Shown piece by piece: positions 1 to 11,215 of a stretch of DNA of 64,000 nucleotides. A program made the translations under genes and the position numbers. The notes beneath the pieces were generated by a model. That model was not told where the DNA came from. It did no database searches and saw only the letters and a program-made list of their open reading frames with translations. The DNA is from Lithospermum erythrorhizon (taxonomy: Eukaryota > Streptophyta > Magnoliopsida > Boraginales > Boraginaceae), in the NCBI GenBank assembly GCA_019722365.1, contig JADFUC010001346.1, forward strand, positions 1,178,001-1,242,000, given 5' to 3'. Numbering within the stretch: position 1 is the first letter of the stretch; each line of letters begins with the position of its first letter.

Positions 1-270
1 CTTGAGTGTATAAGTGCGGTGTGCCTTATACTTGAGTGTATAGGCGATTGTATGCTATACTTGAGTAATATAAGTGCGATGTCTTAGCCTATCTTTTTAG
101 TGTATAAGAAGCGATGTGCCTTACATACTTAGTGTATGAAGTGCGATGTTACCTTGTACTTAGTGTATGAGTGCGTGTCATTATACTTTTGTGTATAAGT
201 GCGGTGTCTGCGCTTATCTTTTTGTATATAAGTCGCAGTTTTGGCACCCCTCTTTGTGAGTATAAGTGCG
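1..270. repeat. Degenerate short tandem repeat array
   Basis: About eight or nine imperfect copies of a unit of roughly 30-35 bp follow each other. Each has a core like GTGTATAAGTGCGATGT, separated by CTTATACTT-like spacers. Copies differ by substitutions and small indels, so this is an old array. The left end is cut by the window edge, so the full length is unknown. It abuts an LTR-like block and may be part of that element. Confidence 0.7.
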
Positions 271-1135
271 GGGTGATTATTGATTAGTCCGTTCCTACGG
301 GTGGAGCGGATTAAGTATATGCGGCGTTAGAGAGAGGTTGGTATCTTTAAATTTGGGGATATGAAGGAGATAAGAGGTTGATGACTAGAGTTTTAAAAGT
401 GGATTGTTGAATTATTGATTTCTTTACGGAATTGTGTGCTTACTTGAGAACCTTCTATTATATCTTCGTATGTATGTAAAGGAACTTTCTGTGGAATTGT
501 GTTGTATGACCTTTTTAGGTGATCCACGAGATATATGTATTGTATTCATATTTGATTATTATATTATTGATTGACTAGATTACGTATGGTAAGAAGGTTC
601 ACTGTGTTAAGTTCATTTAAGGCAGCCGAACTACGCCCCGCACCCCAGCGTTAGGGCGGCATTTTCATTTGTGCCCGAGTTGACGGGCGGTTAGGCAATT
701 TGAGGAGATTTTGTTCAGTGGCTGGAGTCGGCGTCGGGTGGCAGGAGGATCCTCAGCGATCGATTTTGATGTGTTGTCAACTATTTTGATTGTTGTAGTT
801 TCCTTTTTAAAACTTTAGCCTTGTCGGCCGATTGTCATTTTATGTTTTGAGTTAGGAGGATCTACTGCTTTTTTGTAGCACTTGCCGGCATTTACTTTAT
901 TTTTAGGATATATTTGTGTATATATATTTATGGGTTGAGTCGTTTCGATATCGGTGATGGATTATAAATTTTAAAAGCTGTTTTGATTTGGGAAGGCTTG
1001 GTGTGATCACATTTTTTGGATGAAGCAGATTGTGTTTTAAAGCTGAGGTCGTCCGTCGGTTTGAGGTGACTCTGGTGTTCAGTTTTAATGACTCTACCGC
1101 CTCGAGGCGACATGGGGCGGAGTCGTTACATATTT
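271..1135 (+). mobile_element. LTR-like retrotransposon remnant (possibly Ty3-gypsy)
   Basis: This block has a base composition unlike its neighbours, with GC-rich islands near 620-760 and 1040-1120, and ends in a GGGGCGGAGTCGTTACA-like sequence that resembles the 3' end of some plant gypsy LTRs. No long open frame or protein motif is present. The assignment rests on general appearance only, and neither a matching second LTR nor a PBS was found in the window. Confidence 0.3.
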
Positions 1136-2744
1136 ATATTCTAGTTTTTTATTTTATAATAATTTTAAAAATGTATTTATGTTATCAGCACACTTTTATT
1201 AAAATCTAACATTGAGTATCAATTAATTTAGGTGATGGCGAATCAATAAGCGGTTGATGCCATGTCCCAGAAAGCGTTATTTTAATAAGTATTATTTTCA
1301 TAATTGTTAGTGCATATTGATTTGGCTAAGTTTTTTCGTTGTCTTTACCATGTATTTTCATGAGACATGGTTGAAATTTTGTGATTGTTGAATATCTCAA
1401 GAAGAAGAAAAGGATGATATGTGAGCTTGAAGAGTCTACTTTGAAGCATTTTGTACACCGGTATTTGTTAACATATAAGTATGACAAGTAATACTTGTTG
1501 TATGTTCGGTGGGCTTTAGCGAATTGTGAACCCTTTATTTTCGACCATGGGCTTTTAAATGTGATATAAGGTTGGATAATTTTGTGGTAATCAAGCTAAG
1601 AAGAGGCAGCAACCCTAAAGATATGATATGGATGGATTTCTTACCATAATTGAATAAGGAAACTTTTATATGGAAGTTTTTCTCTATAAAAGGATCAAGA
1701 AGATTTATTAAAAATTTATACCATTACACTTATTTTTCTCTGTAGATTTGAAATTTGAGTGTTCAATTGTAATAGGCTATGTTATAAAGCTCCGTACTTA
1801 GTGTATGTGTTGAGTTATCACGTGATACATTGTTGTGTGTATTCTGATGTTGTTATGCATGTTGTTACCGACGTCTGATTCGGCAGTCGAGATGCAGCAA
1901 TAGCTAGTATAGTGATGAGATCTTACAATCCGGGGGGCAGGAGTTTCTAGTATAGTGAGGGGATACCATGATCGAGAGGCGATATATCAATCCTTAGGAG
2001 AGGGTATTGATTCAAGTGGAAGTTTGGGGCTTTGAGCTTAGAGGTAGTGTCGAGGATTAGGGGAGCTGAGGCTTGGACATTGGGTTAGAGTAGGATAAGG
2101 GGCGCCGGGGAGACTAACTCCTTGTTGTAAATCTCGACCATATCTTAAAGAAATCGTTGACAGACTTGCCCCCGAGGCGTAGGTGAAAAGTTTTCACCCA
2201 GGCTGGGTATAGCAAATCCCATGTATTTAGCTTTACTTTGTTATGTTGCTTGTGTTTTCTTTATGCTCGACTTTTTATTCAAAGTGTCCTTTAGCGATTG
2301 GAATAATGGCACTGTGTCACGATGCTTCTTTGATAATAGTATCGATTTGTGCGTATTTGTTGATTCTTTGTCTAAAGACAACTTTGTTATATCGGTATGC
2401 GTAACATCACGGTATAGCAGGTCTCGGGGCATAATTTGGATTTGGATTGATTACTACGGTAGCCATATACGTATTTGTCACGTTGTAAGCGTTACATTAA
2501 ACTCTTGGTACAATAGTGTGCACTGCAAATTGGGTTTAAAGATTAGATTACACAACTTTTTACATATAATTTAGAAGATAACAAGAGAATTTGTTATTGA
2601 TTTGCATTAATATTATTTCATTTACATTTGTTCATTGTATGTTGTACTAGATGTATTTAGTTTTATAATATTATGAATGAATTCCAAATATATTTGATCA
2701 ATATCTATTATAGCATCTCGATTTATTGATCATAAAGATAGCAC
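1136..2744. other. Unresolved repeat-like stretch, no gene
   Basis: No supported coding region. Around 1685-1700 there is a TATA-like CTCTATAAAAGG followed by a T-rich segment, which would fit a fragment of an LTR promoter. Around 1870-2200 the sequence becomes more GC-rich. The open frame at 2221-2574 has no recognisable domain, no splice support and a composition like its surroundings, so it is not called as a gene. The left part of the CACTA-like element that ends near 3125 may lie here. Confidence 0.35.
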
Positions 2745-3125
2745 TTAAAAAGTATTACCTTCTTAAAAAGTGTGCTATTTTAGAGAAGCTTAGGTAACAC
2801 TTTATCAACTATTAATATAGCATTTAAAGAGCAATATTATATATTAACACTTAGGTAGCGCATTATTAATCACTTAAATAGCGTTTAATGGACCACTAAG
2901 GTAGCGTTCAAAAGAGAGTTACCTTAGTGAAACTTAGGTAACGTTTTATCGACAACTAAAGTAGCACTTAAAAGAGCGGTACAATATAGGGACACTTCCG
3001 TAGCACTTCGCGAAAGTGTTACTTAAGTGAAAGTTCACTTGGTTATACATACTTTTGGTAGAGCCGAAAAGCGTTACTTAAAAGTTATTTTGAGTGCTAT
3101 CTAAATACATTTTTATAGTAGATAT
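2745..3125. mobile_element. CACTA-like transposon end with subterminal repeats
   Basis: A dense series of short units related to ACTTAGGTAACG and its inverse CGTTACCTAAGT recurs about every 20-35 bp in both orientations. Examples lie near 2760, 2790, 2855, 2895, 2935, 2960, 3010 and 3070. The block ends in TTTTTATAGTAG, which read inward is CTACTATAAAAA, close to the CACTA...TATAAAA terminal inverted repeats of En/Spm elements. Arrays of short subterminal motifs that bind the transposase are typical of that superfamily. No transposase and no opposite terminus were found, and the outermost bases are not a perfect CACTA. Confidence 0.5.
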
Positions 3126-3753
3126 GTTCAATTCACAAAATGAAACATAAAATATATATATTGGGTGATTGAAGCCTTATTATTATGGGAGCTCAAACCT
3201 GAGTAATCAATTGAATGATCGTCATGTTGACTATTTTGTCAAATCTTTTGAGAAAAAATTGTTAGATCTCTCCAAATTAAAAAATGAAGGAAGTCCAATT
3301 ACTTATCAAAATGATCAGATCATCATCAGATCGTTTCTCTAGAAGAAAGCTACTGTAGCACACTAGCACATCGTCTAAAAAAATTCCCAATGCAATAATG
3401 CAAGTAATAAGATGCATGCATGAACTATCCAATGGACATGTCTCGATCTATCATCAATTGAATAAATTCTTATAGTGCTCGAGCTACATCTATCTCTATC
3501 ATCAATTTCATCATCTAATGATCGTAAGCAAAACAATTCGAATGTTGAAAATAAATAAATTTATAGAAATAGATATATATTCTCCAACGACAATCCAATT
3601 CTCTCCCCCCAAAAAAATCTATATATATATGTGTCTGCATGCCTCCATTTGTTGCATCACAACAAGCAAGTTTCCTAAAGCAAACAAAATCTATATTTCC
3701 CCATTTAGTTTGATTGTATTGACATTGTTCAAACATTGTCTATTAGTTAACCA
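3126..3753. other. Intergenic, upstream of the glutaredoxin gene
   Basis: AT-rich DNA without a supported gene. The overlapping small frames at 3515-3760 on both strands are shadows of low-complexity sequence. This stretch presumably carries the promoter of the gene starting at 3828. Confidence 0.5.
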
Positions 3754-3761
3754 TATATAAA
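3752..3761 (+). promoter_or_regulatory. Probable TATA box of the glutaredoxin gene
   Basis: CATATATAAAC lies about 70 bp upstream of the ATG at 3828, a normal distance for a short plant 5' leader. Seen by eye only. Confidence 0.45.
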
Positions 3762-3827
3762 CAGTCCAAAAATCTATACTACTACTTTAATTGATCAATT
3801 TCTTGAGTCAATAAATTTTCATTCAAA

Positions 3828-4136
3828 ATGGAGAGGATTAGCAGAATGGTGAGTGAGAGGCCAGTGGTGATCTTCAGTGAGAGCTCATGCCCCATGTGTT
3901 ACTCCATCAAGTCTCTCTTCACTGAATTCGGAGTTAACCCCGCTGTTTATGAGCTCGATGAGATCCTGAGAGGCCGAGAAATCGAGCAAGCCTTAGCAAG
4001 ACTCGGTTGTACCCCTACTGCTCCAACGGTGTTCATAGGTGGTCAATTGGTGGGTGGTGAAAGCGAAGTCATGAGTCTTCATCTCCAGGGGTCCTTAAAG
4101 CCAATGCTTAAAAGAGCAGGAGCCTTATGGGTTTAG
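3828..4136 (+). CDS. CC-type (class III, ROXY-like) glutaredoxin with CPMC active site
   Basis: Intronless gene for a 102-aa protein, the usual size of plant class III glutaredoxins. These use glutathione for thiol redox reactions and many bind TGA bZIP factors in the nucleus. The frame opens with [16 protein letters not shown], typical of the class, and has the active site at residues 21-24. It also has a TAP loop (usual TVP) before VFIGG, a GGxxVGG glutathione-binding segment near 70-77, and a C-terminal ALWV like the ALWL end needed for TGA binding in ROXY proteins. The odd point is the active site: C21-P22-M23-C24, where the class normally has C-C-M-C or C-C-M-S. The second cysteine that names the class is proline here, giving a motif nearer to the classical CPYC. 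No signal or transit peptide is seen. The gene is intact with a plausible TATA box upstream. Family is confident; the biological partner is not known from sequence. Confidence 0.93.
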   Translation: MERISRMVSERPVVIFSESSCPMCYSIKSLFTEFGVNPAVYELDEILRGREIEQALARLGCTPTAPTVFIGGQLVGGESEVMSLHLQGSLKPMLKRAGALWV

Positions 4137-5679
4137 TTACTTTTAGTGACTGGACTATATATATATAGTTACTATTGTATTCCTAAATAAAAATGGTCAA
4201 TGCATTTTATGTTTTGTTGCATATCATAATAAGATGACTATAATAATGGAATAACCAACAATTTGCATTGTTGGCTTTTATATATTGCTCTCATGAATAA
4301 AAGAAACTTATACTTTAAGGTTCTTCTCTTTCTCTTCTTTGGTAACAAGTTACAGGATTATTAAGAAATTATTCTATTAAGATTTTTAAATAATCTATTT
4401 TGTAATTTTTAAATTTTTATAAACTTGTTTAGTTATTTTTTTAAATTTTAGAGTCAAAGCTGCCAAAAGTATATATATTATATACTTCATAATTAACATG
4501 TTATTGTATTATAAAGTTTAGTATTTATGAATATATTGTCTTAAGGTAATATTTGATGTGATTATAAGTATCTTAAGAATATTGATAATATTTGATGTGA
4601 GTATAAATTGTATTTTTAAAACGAATTTTATTAAAATCTTAATGCCATTTTTGTAGGAGTAATAAATTTTTTGGAAGCACGAAATAAAGAAAATTAATTG
4701 GAGTTGAAGTAAGCTACAATTCTAACGATTATCTAGAAAACTAAACCTTGTTAATCCCATTGTCGTTGCCTTCTTTTTAGTTCCATATATTGATTGCACA
4801 TGCCTTCCGAAATCTAAGAAATTCCGATCTAATACAATGAATTTTACGTACGGAGTACCGTATGTCCGTATCATTAAATATAGTGGGCGAGATTAGTAGG
4901 GCTAAATTTGCATTTTCATCATTATTGACATCTTTACAAACTTATCCCCATATAGGCAACCTAGACTAATGCAGTTTTCCATTCACTGGCTTTCTTTTAT
5001 TTTAATCTTCTTCCCTGAAAGTAGCTATTGTCAATTTTTATTTTGATCTTGTAACCATTGGGAAGAGCCTAAATATTTAAATTATTAGTTCACAACCCTA
5101 ATAACAATCATATATATGTATCTTGTAATTAGATATATACTAGCTATATCACATATACGTGCACGTTTTGAAGTATATAAAATGAATTGGACAATAGCAT
5201 GTATTTGCTAAATACGTATTCAAATACACAATACCAAAATTGTAGAATACATCGTATCTATCCCACATGTTAGTTATGGAACTTCGGAGTTTTCACCTTA
5301 ACGCGACTTCAACTTCCTCTGACCCCACCTGGGGCCCCACACCTTGCAAGAGAGATGAAGATTTCAAGAAAACTACTACTGGAGTAATATCAAAAGACCA
5401 TTTTGTCTTTTTAGGATGTCTTATTATTATTACATGAAACAACCATCGAATTAGCAAACAATATAAATATATAATCTCTTCGTATTCATATAATTAGTTG
5501 TATAAATTAAAATCTTATCTCAAAATATTAGATTATTTTGGACAAAACCAATAAAGTTTCACTTATCATATTAAATTATCCTAATAATAACCTCTAATTA
5601 TTGAACAACGAAAACCAAAATTTAAATACATTATTAATAAAATATGTTTATCTTAAATAATCAATTATATTGATAAAAT
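4137..5679. other. Intergenic, no gene seen
   Basis: AT-rich DNA holding the glutaredoxin 3' UTR at its left end (AATAAA-like signal near 4185) and otherwise only short runs of stops in all frames. No repeat structure was recognised by eye. Confidence 0.5.
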
Positions 5680-5905
5680 ATTCTTAGGGACATAGCCTAG
5701 TAGTAAGTGACAAGATGATTGGTATAAAAATCTTGACATGACGAATCTAGTATCCCAATTTCGCTGATAGGTCGCGTATTTTGATTTTATTGGCGTGAGC
5801 GTTGACCTCTCACACATATGGAAGACTAAACTTTCTTTAAAAAAATTATACTCCGATCCTAAAATGCCATAAGTTTGATAAATGCTTGATTTTTTACATG
5901 TCAAG
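5680..5905 (+). mobile_element. SINE-like element (candidate)
   Basis: The sequence TAGCCTAGTAGTAAGTG near 5694 resembles a pol III box A (TRGYNNARNNGG). A weaker box B-like stretch, GACGAATCTAGTATCC, lies about 45 bp downstream near 5740. Similar heads occur in plant tRNA-derived SINEs. No clear target-site duplication was found, so this is a weak call. Confidence 0.3.
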
Positions 5906-6020
5906 AAATATTTAATTTTTGTTTATGTTTTTTTCTTTTATATCCCTACCTTTTCTATTTATCTTTTTATGTGGGGCTGAATTTAAATTATCTTTCTACC
6001 ACTATAACTTTCTAATGTCA

Positions 6021-6296
6021 TATAATGTCTATAGAATCATGGCCAGACGTAAGATTGGCCTTTGCGGTGCGTCGCAACGCGTCGGCGTGGAGTTCGATCC
6101 TGCTTGGCCAGCCAGTAATTGTTCTTTGAATCAGGAATTAAATGCGCCGATTGTTCTTGTGATTAGTAGCTATGTTGGGCGTGTATGGGAGTGGCGCTAC
6201 GGACCGTCGAGCACGTTCGGATACTTGCTCACGTTGGTGATGGGTAGGTGCGAGGTCTTGACCGTTGGCGTATCGGCGTTTTTATAATGTCTATAG
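6021..6296 (+). mobile_element. GC-rich retroposed insertion, SINE-like, with 14-bp direct repeats
   Basis: A 248-bp GC-rich segment (6035-6282) sits in AT-rich DNA and is bounded on both sides by the identical 14-mer TATAATGTCTATAG (6021-6034 and 6283-6296). This fits a target-site duplication made by LINE-type retroposition. Inside, a box A-like TGGCCAGACGTA lies at 6040-6051 and a good box B, GGAGTTCGATCC, at 6089-6100. The spacing of about 49 bp is near that of tRNA-derived SINEs. The insert ends in a short T run. The reading frame through it (5919-6287) has no known domain and is treated as chance. Confidence 0.6.
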
Positions 6297-6746
6297 GAAA
6301 TAGATATTAGCATAGACATGATTAATACTCCATATCAAGGGTAAATATGTTAAAAATCGGTCCAACTTAATTTATATGCATTAGTCTAAATATTCCATTT
6401 TTGTGAGACTAACGAAGTATAGTATAAGGTCATAACATATGAAGCATTAATCTAATCGAAAAGGTAGATTAACAAATGACAAAAAATATTTATTTATCAA
6501 GAAAAGTGACAAAATTAAGGGAAAAATATGAGCAAAGCAACCTCTTTTTCCTTACTTTCTCTATCTAAAAACTACCCCCCTAAATCGATCATCAATCCCA
6601 TTTTCCACACCTGATCACACATACACTCTTCTTCCTATATATATATACAAAATATATTCTGTAAATATACTTCTTTCAACAATATATATATATTTATATA
6701 ATTTAAACTCTTTATATATATATATTTATTTTGTATAGGTGTTACA
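6297..6746 (+). other. Promoter and 5' leader region of the CCCH gene
   Basis: AT-rich sequence with several TATATATA runs (6640-6740) that make a single TATA box impossible to choose. A T-rich stretch ending TTTGTATAG just before the ATG could be the end of a 5' UTR intron, but this is not proven. Confidence 0.35.
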
Positions 6747-9700
6747 ATGGAAAAGAACACGGAGGGGGAAACGGCGGATCCGGTGGCTGAATGGGCGGCG
6801 CCGGGAGGGGAAACTGGGTTGGAGGGTAAGTTTATTTTGTGTAATGCATTTAATTTGATGTGAAAATTTGAGCAAATTTGGTAATTTTTGTGATTTTGGG
6901 GGGTTTATTGTGAAATGCAGAGCCTATGTGGCAGTTGGGTTTGAATAGTGGACCCGAATCGTACCCGGAAAGACCCAATGAGTCTGATTGTGTTTATTAT
7001 TTGAGGACTGGCTTTTGTGGCTTTGGAGATCGTTGTCGGTATAATCATCCTCCGGATAATGGGGTAAATTATTTGGTTTTTTGTGTAAACATTCAATTTT
7101 TAAGTATAAATATTCAATTTGTTTAGTAAAAAGATTTAGTTTTTAGTTGTAATTTAGTGATATTTGAGGCTTAATTGGGTCTACTTGTTGTTTAAAGTTG
7201 TGATCATGGTACTTGAAACTGTTGGATTATGTTTGATGTTGTGATTTGTGGGGGAGATTGGGGGTAGTTATAATTGGTGATATTTTGGGCTTAGTTGGGT
7301 GTAATTGTTGTGATCATGGTACTTGAAAGTGGTGAATTATATTTGATTATATGATAAAGTGTATGTTTTGAGTAAAAAGATTCAGTTTTTAGTTGTGATT
7401 TAATGATATTTTGGGGTTTATGTGGTGTTTATAATTGTGATTGGTGATCTTTTAGGCTTAATTTGGTGAAAGTGTTGTTTATAGATGTGATCATGGTACT
7501 TGAAAGTGTTGGATTATGTTTGATGTTGTGATAAGTATATGTTTTGAGTAAAAAGGTTCAAGTTTTAGTACAAAGATTCATTTTTTTGGTAAAAAGATTC
7601 AGTTTTTAGTATGAAGATTCAATATTTTTAGTAAAAAGATTCAGTTTTTAGTTGTAATTAATGATACTTAAAAGTGTTGGATTATGTTTGATGTTGTGAT
7701 TTGTTGGGTGTTTTAGTTATAATTAGAGATCTTTCAGGCTTAATTGGGCGTAATTGTTGTTTATAGTTGTGATCATGGTACTTGAAAGTGTTGGACTATT
7801 TTTTGATGTTTTGATTTATTGGGGGCCGGGTGGGGGGGGTTAGTTATATTTAGTGATCTTTGAGGCTTAATTGGGTGTAAGTGTTGTTTATAGCTGTGAT
7901 CGTTGTAGTTGAAAGTGTTGAATTGTGTTGGGGTTTTTAGTTATTATGAGTGAAAAGTGAGATTTTTTATGTTGGATGTGGTTAAAGATTGAGTCTTTAG
8001 TTTAGTGGATTGTGCTACTGGTGTGATCATGGATTTCGATTATCAATAAGTAAGAATTTTGTTTGATTCTGTGATGTAAATAGAATATCTTGAGAAGCTA
8101 TGGCTTTTGTCTGTGTTAAATATGCTGAAAGTATGTCCGTGGAGTATTAAATGAATCATCAGTCTGGACTTTGAGAATATTGTGAAAACTTTTATGATAA
8201 TTGTTTTTATGTCTATTATATCGTCTCTTATATTGCTATTCTAGTAGGAGATTAGTTCCTTATGGACAAAAAACTAACCTTGATCTTTTTTCCTGTATAA
8301 GCTGCCAAGTAGAGTGTGCAGGATATAATTTAATGTTAAAACTGGAGATGTCTGCCCTGCATGATCAGTTCTTTTTCAACATTTGCTTGATGACAGGGTA
8401 TAGGAACAATGAGGAGAAGTGCTGGGGAGTATCCAGAGAGGATGGGTCAACCCGTTTGCCAGGTACATATATGTATTTACCTTCCTACTAGTGTAGTTTT
8501 AATGTGTTACCACCCTATTGGTTCATAACTTTCTGCATTTCCGAGTTAATTGTTGCAACCTTACCCATGTGATAACAAGGACGTTGTTTTCGAATTGAGC
8601 CAAGAGTGAAATGCTAACACTATCTACTACTTCACAATAGATTAGAAGAGTAGGTAGTATAATGAGCCATTTTAATTTATTCCATTACATCTAAGAGTGA
8701 GAGTAGACAAAATCTTTGACTCAGGACATGGAAATAAATTCACATAAAAACTATATTCAATTTAATTAGTCAGGACTTGGGTGCTTACAAATTTTAATAA
8801 GCATTGTGCTTAAGAAGATCATGATCATTGAATCAAGTGCCTTATAATTTAACGGTTATGATAAAATAGAGATAAGGTGGTTATTTCACACAATTGATTT
8901 AAAAAACACATAAATAAAGGAGTAAGCATGGTGCCTACAAAATTGTTGTTCTATAATTTCATTAGTGGATCTAGAAGAAGCACAAAACTGAAGTTTCCAA
9001 AGCACTAGATTTACTTTCCTTTTGTACTTTATACTTATATAGTATTATATGAGGACTGGCACGTGTAAATTTGGTGTGTCCTGCAAGTATCATCATCCAA
9101 AGCATGGAGGAGGATCTGCAGCTCCAGTAAATCTGAATATCTATGGCTATCCATTGCGACTGGTCTGTCCCTCTTCTTCTTGGTTCTTTCCTTTCGTACT
9201 ATCTGATGCTAGTTCTTTTTTTCAATCTTCAACTTGAAGCTGTATCATGCAAAGTTAATTTTTGGTAGTTACCGTGGCAGGGTGAAAAGGAATGTACATA
9301 TTATGTCAAAACAGGGCAATGCAAGTTTGGTCTCACCTGTAAATTTCATCATCCCCAACCAGCTGGGTTTCAAGTGCCAGCTTCAGCTACCGGACCTGGA
9401 GCTTTGGCTGCTCCAGTTCCTGCAATGTATCCAACATTGCAGTCTCCTTCTGTTCAGTTATCCCAACAATATGTAGTGTCGCGGAATTGGCCGGTCGGGC
9501 GACCAGCTCTGCTCTCTGGTTCATACATTCCCGGGGCCTATGGTCCTATGCTGTTTCCTCCTGGAATGGTTACTATTCCTGGTTGGACTCCATACCCGGT
9601 ATGCGATACATGCTCATTCTCTTAGGTTGCATTTGGATTGATGGATTTGGAAGCTAAGAATTGAAAATACTCTATTGAAATCTTCAAATTGTTTTCATAG

Positions 9701-11215
9701 TTATGATAGATTTGGATGTCAAATCCATTGATACTTTATAGGGCTCATTCATATGCATTAGTAATTGGATTTAATATCTATTATCAAATCCATAACTATA
9801 TATTAAATTTCAACCTTAGTTATTATTGCCCTTTTTCGACCTAAGTTGTTTTCCATGTGTGTAGGCACCTGTTGGTCTAGCCTCATCTAGTACCCAGCTC
9901 AGTTATGGGGAAAGCCCAGGTTATGGCATAGCACAGTTATCTTCGTCAGCATCACCTTATGCAGGACAATATCTACCTGGTCCCTCAAGTAATAATCAAA
10001 AGGAGCATGCATATCCGGAAAGACCAGGGCAGCCAGAGTGCCAGCATTATATGAGAACTGGAGACTGTAAATATGGGTCTTCATGTAAATACCATCACCC
10101 TCTAGATTGGAGTGGGCCAAGAACAAATTCTGATGGTCCTCCGTTTCATCCTGTAAGTCTTATTTAGAGAACCGTTCTATGTTTACACTAACATTTTCCA
10201 CTCACTTCCGCTTTGTACACTGACTATGCTATTGTTCCTTTCATGCATGTTTTTTTGTCGATGGTACCCATCGTAACCAGCATACTCTCTTTTATGGTGT
10301 TTCTTCTCTTTTTTACTTGAAATTAATTTGTTCCTCAGTTGTTGCTCTCTTTAAGTAAGTTTGAATGGATACACAGAATCTGATGTCTTAACATAAATCT
10401 GTCTTAGATTATTTGTCAGAAAGTGACCAAGCAACTAAACTAGCATGTCAACTGACTCCTTTGTGGATTCTCATTCTCTTTAGACACACTTTCTGATGAG
10501 TCAAATTGCTACCACACTTGTACCATAGTCAATGCATAATTCCTGGCATCAGTGTTTTCTTCTGTTTTCATTGTATTTTTACCAATCGGTTCAAATGGGA
10601 GATATGCAGGAAGACATTAACATAATAACATTTGAATATGCATGAGATACCTTTCGTGTTCGGTTGGTTATGTGCCGATCCTGTTGAGATAGGATAGCAG
10701 CAAATTTATTGAATTTATTGGTACATTCAATAAATTTTCTTTTTACTATGATTTCATCAATCAAAATAGGATTATTTTATCTTATGACCTTCCAGCGATT
10801 TGAAGGGGGCTTACAAGTTTTCTCTCGCTATGCGCAGAATGGTGTAAGCAAGGATGGAGCATCAAGCAAACTTGATCACCCAATGGGATCTCTGAGCCAT
10901 AGCCCATCAACGTCTTCTCTCACAGGTGTGCCTGTAGCTCCATATTCTGTGGGGTCTTCGGCTGGTACTTTAGCCCCAGCTTCCTCGTCATCCGATTTGA
11001 GGCCTGAACATGTTTCTGGATCTAGCAAAGATGCCACCCTGTCAACTCAAATGCCTTCCATAAACTCTTCAAGTGGTTCAGTTGGTGAGGCTTTTTCAAA
11101 TTCTATACCATCAGTGGCTCATTCTACCGTTCAGCAGCATGGGCAAAGTTCTACCCTTGCCTCAAGCAGCACGGGGAATGCAGCACAAGGAGGCGAGGTT
11201 CACCCATCAAGTTAA
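6747..11215 (+). CDS. ZFN-like CCCH zinc-finger protein, fifth finger degenerate
   Basis: Seven coding exons join in frame to 477 aa: 6747-6825, 6921-7063, 8397-8462, 9043-9162, 9281-9598, 9865-10152 and 10796-11215 (stop included). All introns are GT-AG. This family binds RNA or DNA in the nucleus, and plant members have five C-X8-C-X5-C-X3-H fingers. Four are intact: residues 50-69 ([10 protein letters not shown]...), 95-114 (split by intron 3), 141-160 and 301-320. Each is followed by HP and preceded by [12 protein letters not shown] linkers, or PNES in the first case. The fifth finger scaffold aligns without gaps at 347-366, but its cysteines are replaced: F347, S356 and S362, with only H366 kept, followed by the usual DHPMG. 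The C-terminal 110 residues are Ser/Pro/Thr-rich and likely disordered. Start chosen because MEKNTE is the first ATG in frame with exon 2. Function is inferred from family only. Confidence 0.9.
7130..7960 (+). repeat. Diverged tandem repeats in intron 2 of the CCCH gene
   Basis: The phrases GTGATCATGGTACTTGAAAG and GGATTATGTTTGATGTTGTG recur together near 7200, 7310, 7490 and 7770, and in weaker form near 7890. AGTAAAAAGATTCAGTTTTT recurs near 7125, 7372, 7590 and 7630. Units of roughly 110-290 bp have been duplicated and have drifted, making this intron (1.3 kb) the longest of the gene. Confidence 0.65.

Noticed and set aside
2221..2574. 117-codon open frame on plus
   Set aside because: No recognisable domain, no promoter or splice context, in repeat-like DNA; a shadow frame also exists on the other strand.
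5919..6287. 122-codon open frame on plus
   Set aside because: It starts in T-rich DNA and runs into the SINE-like insert; no domain, and the frame is explained by the GC-rich insertion.
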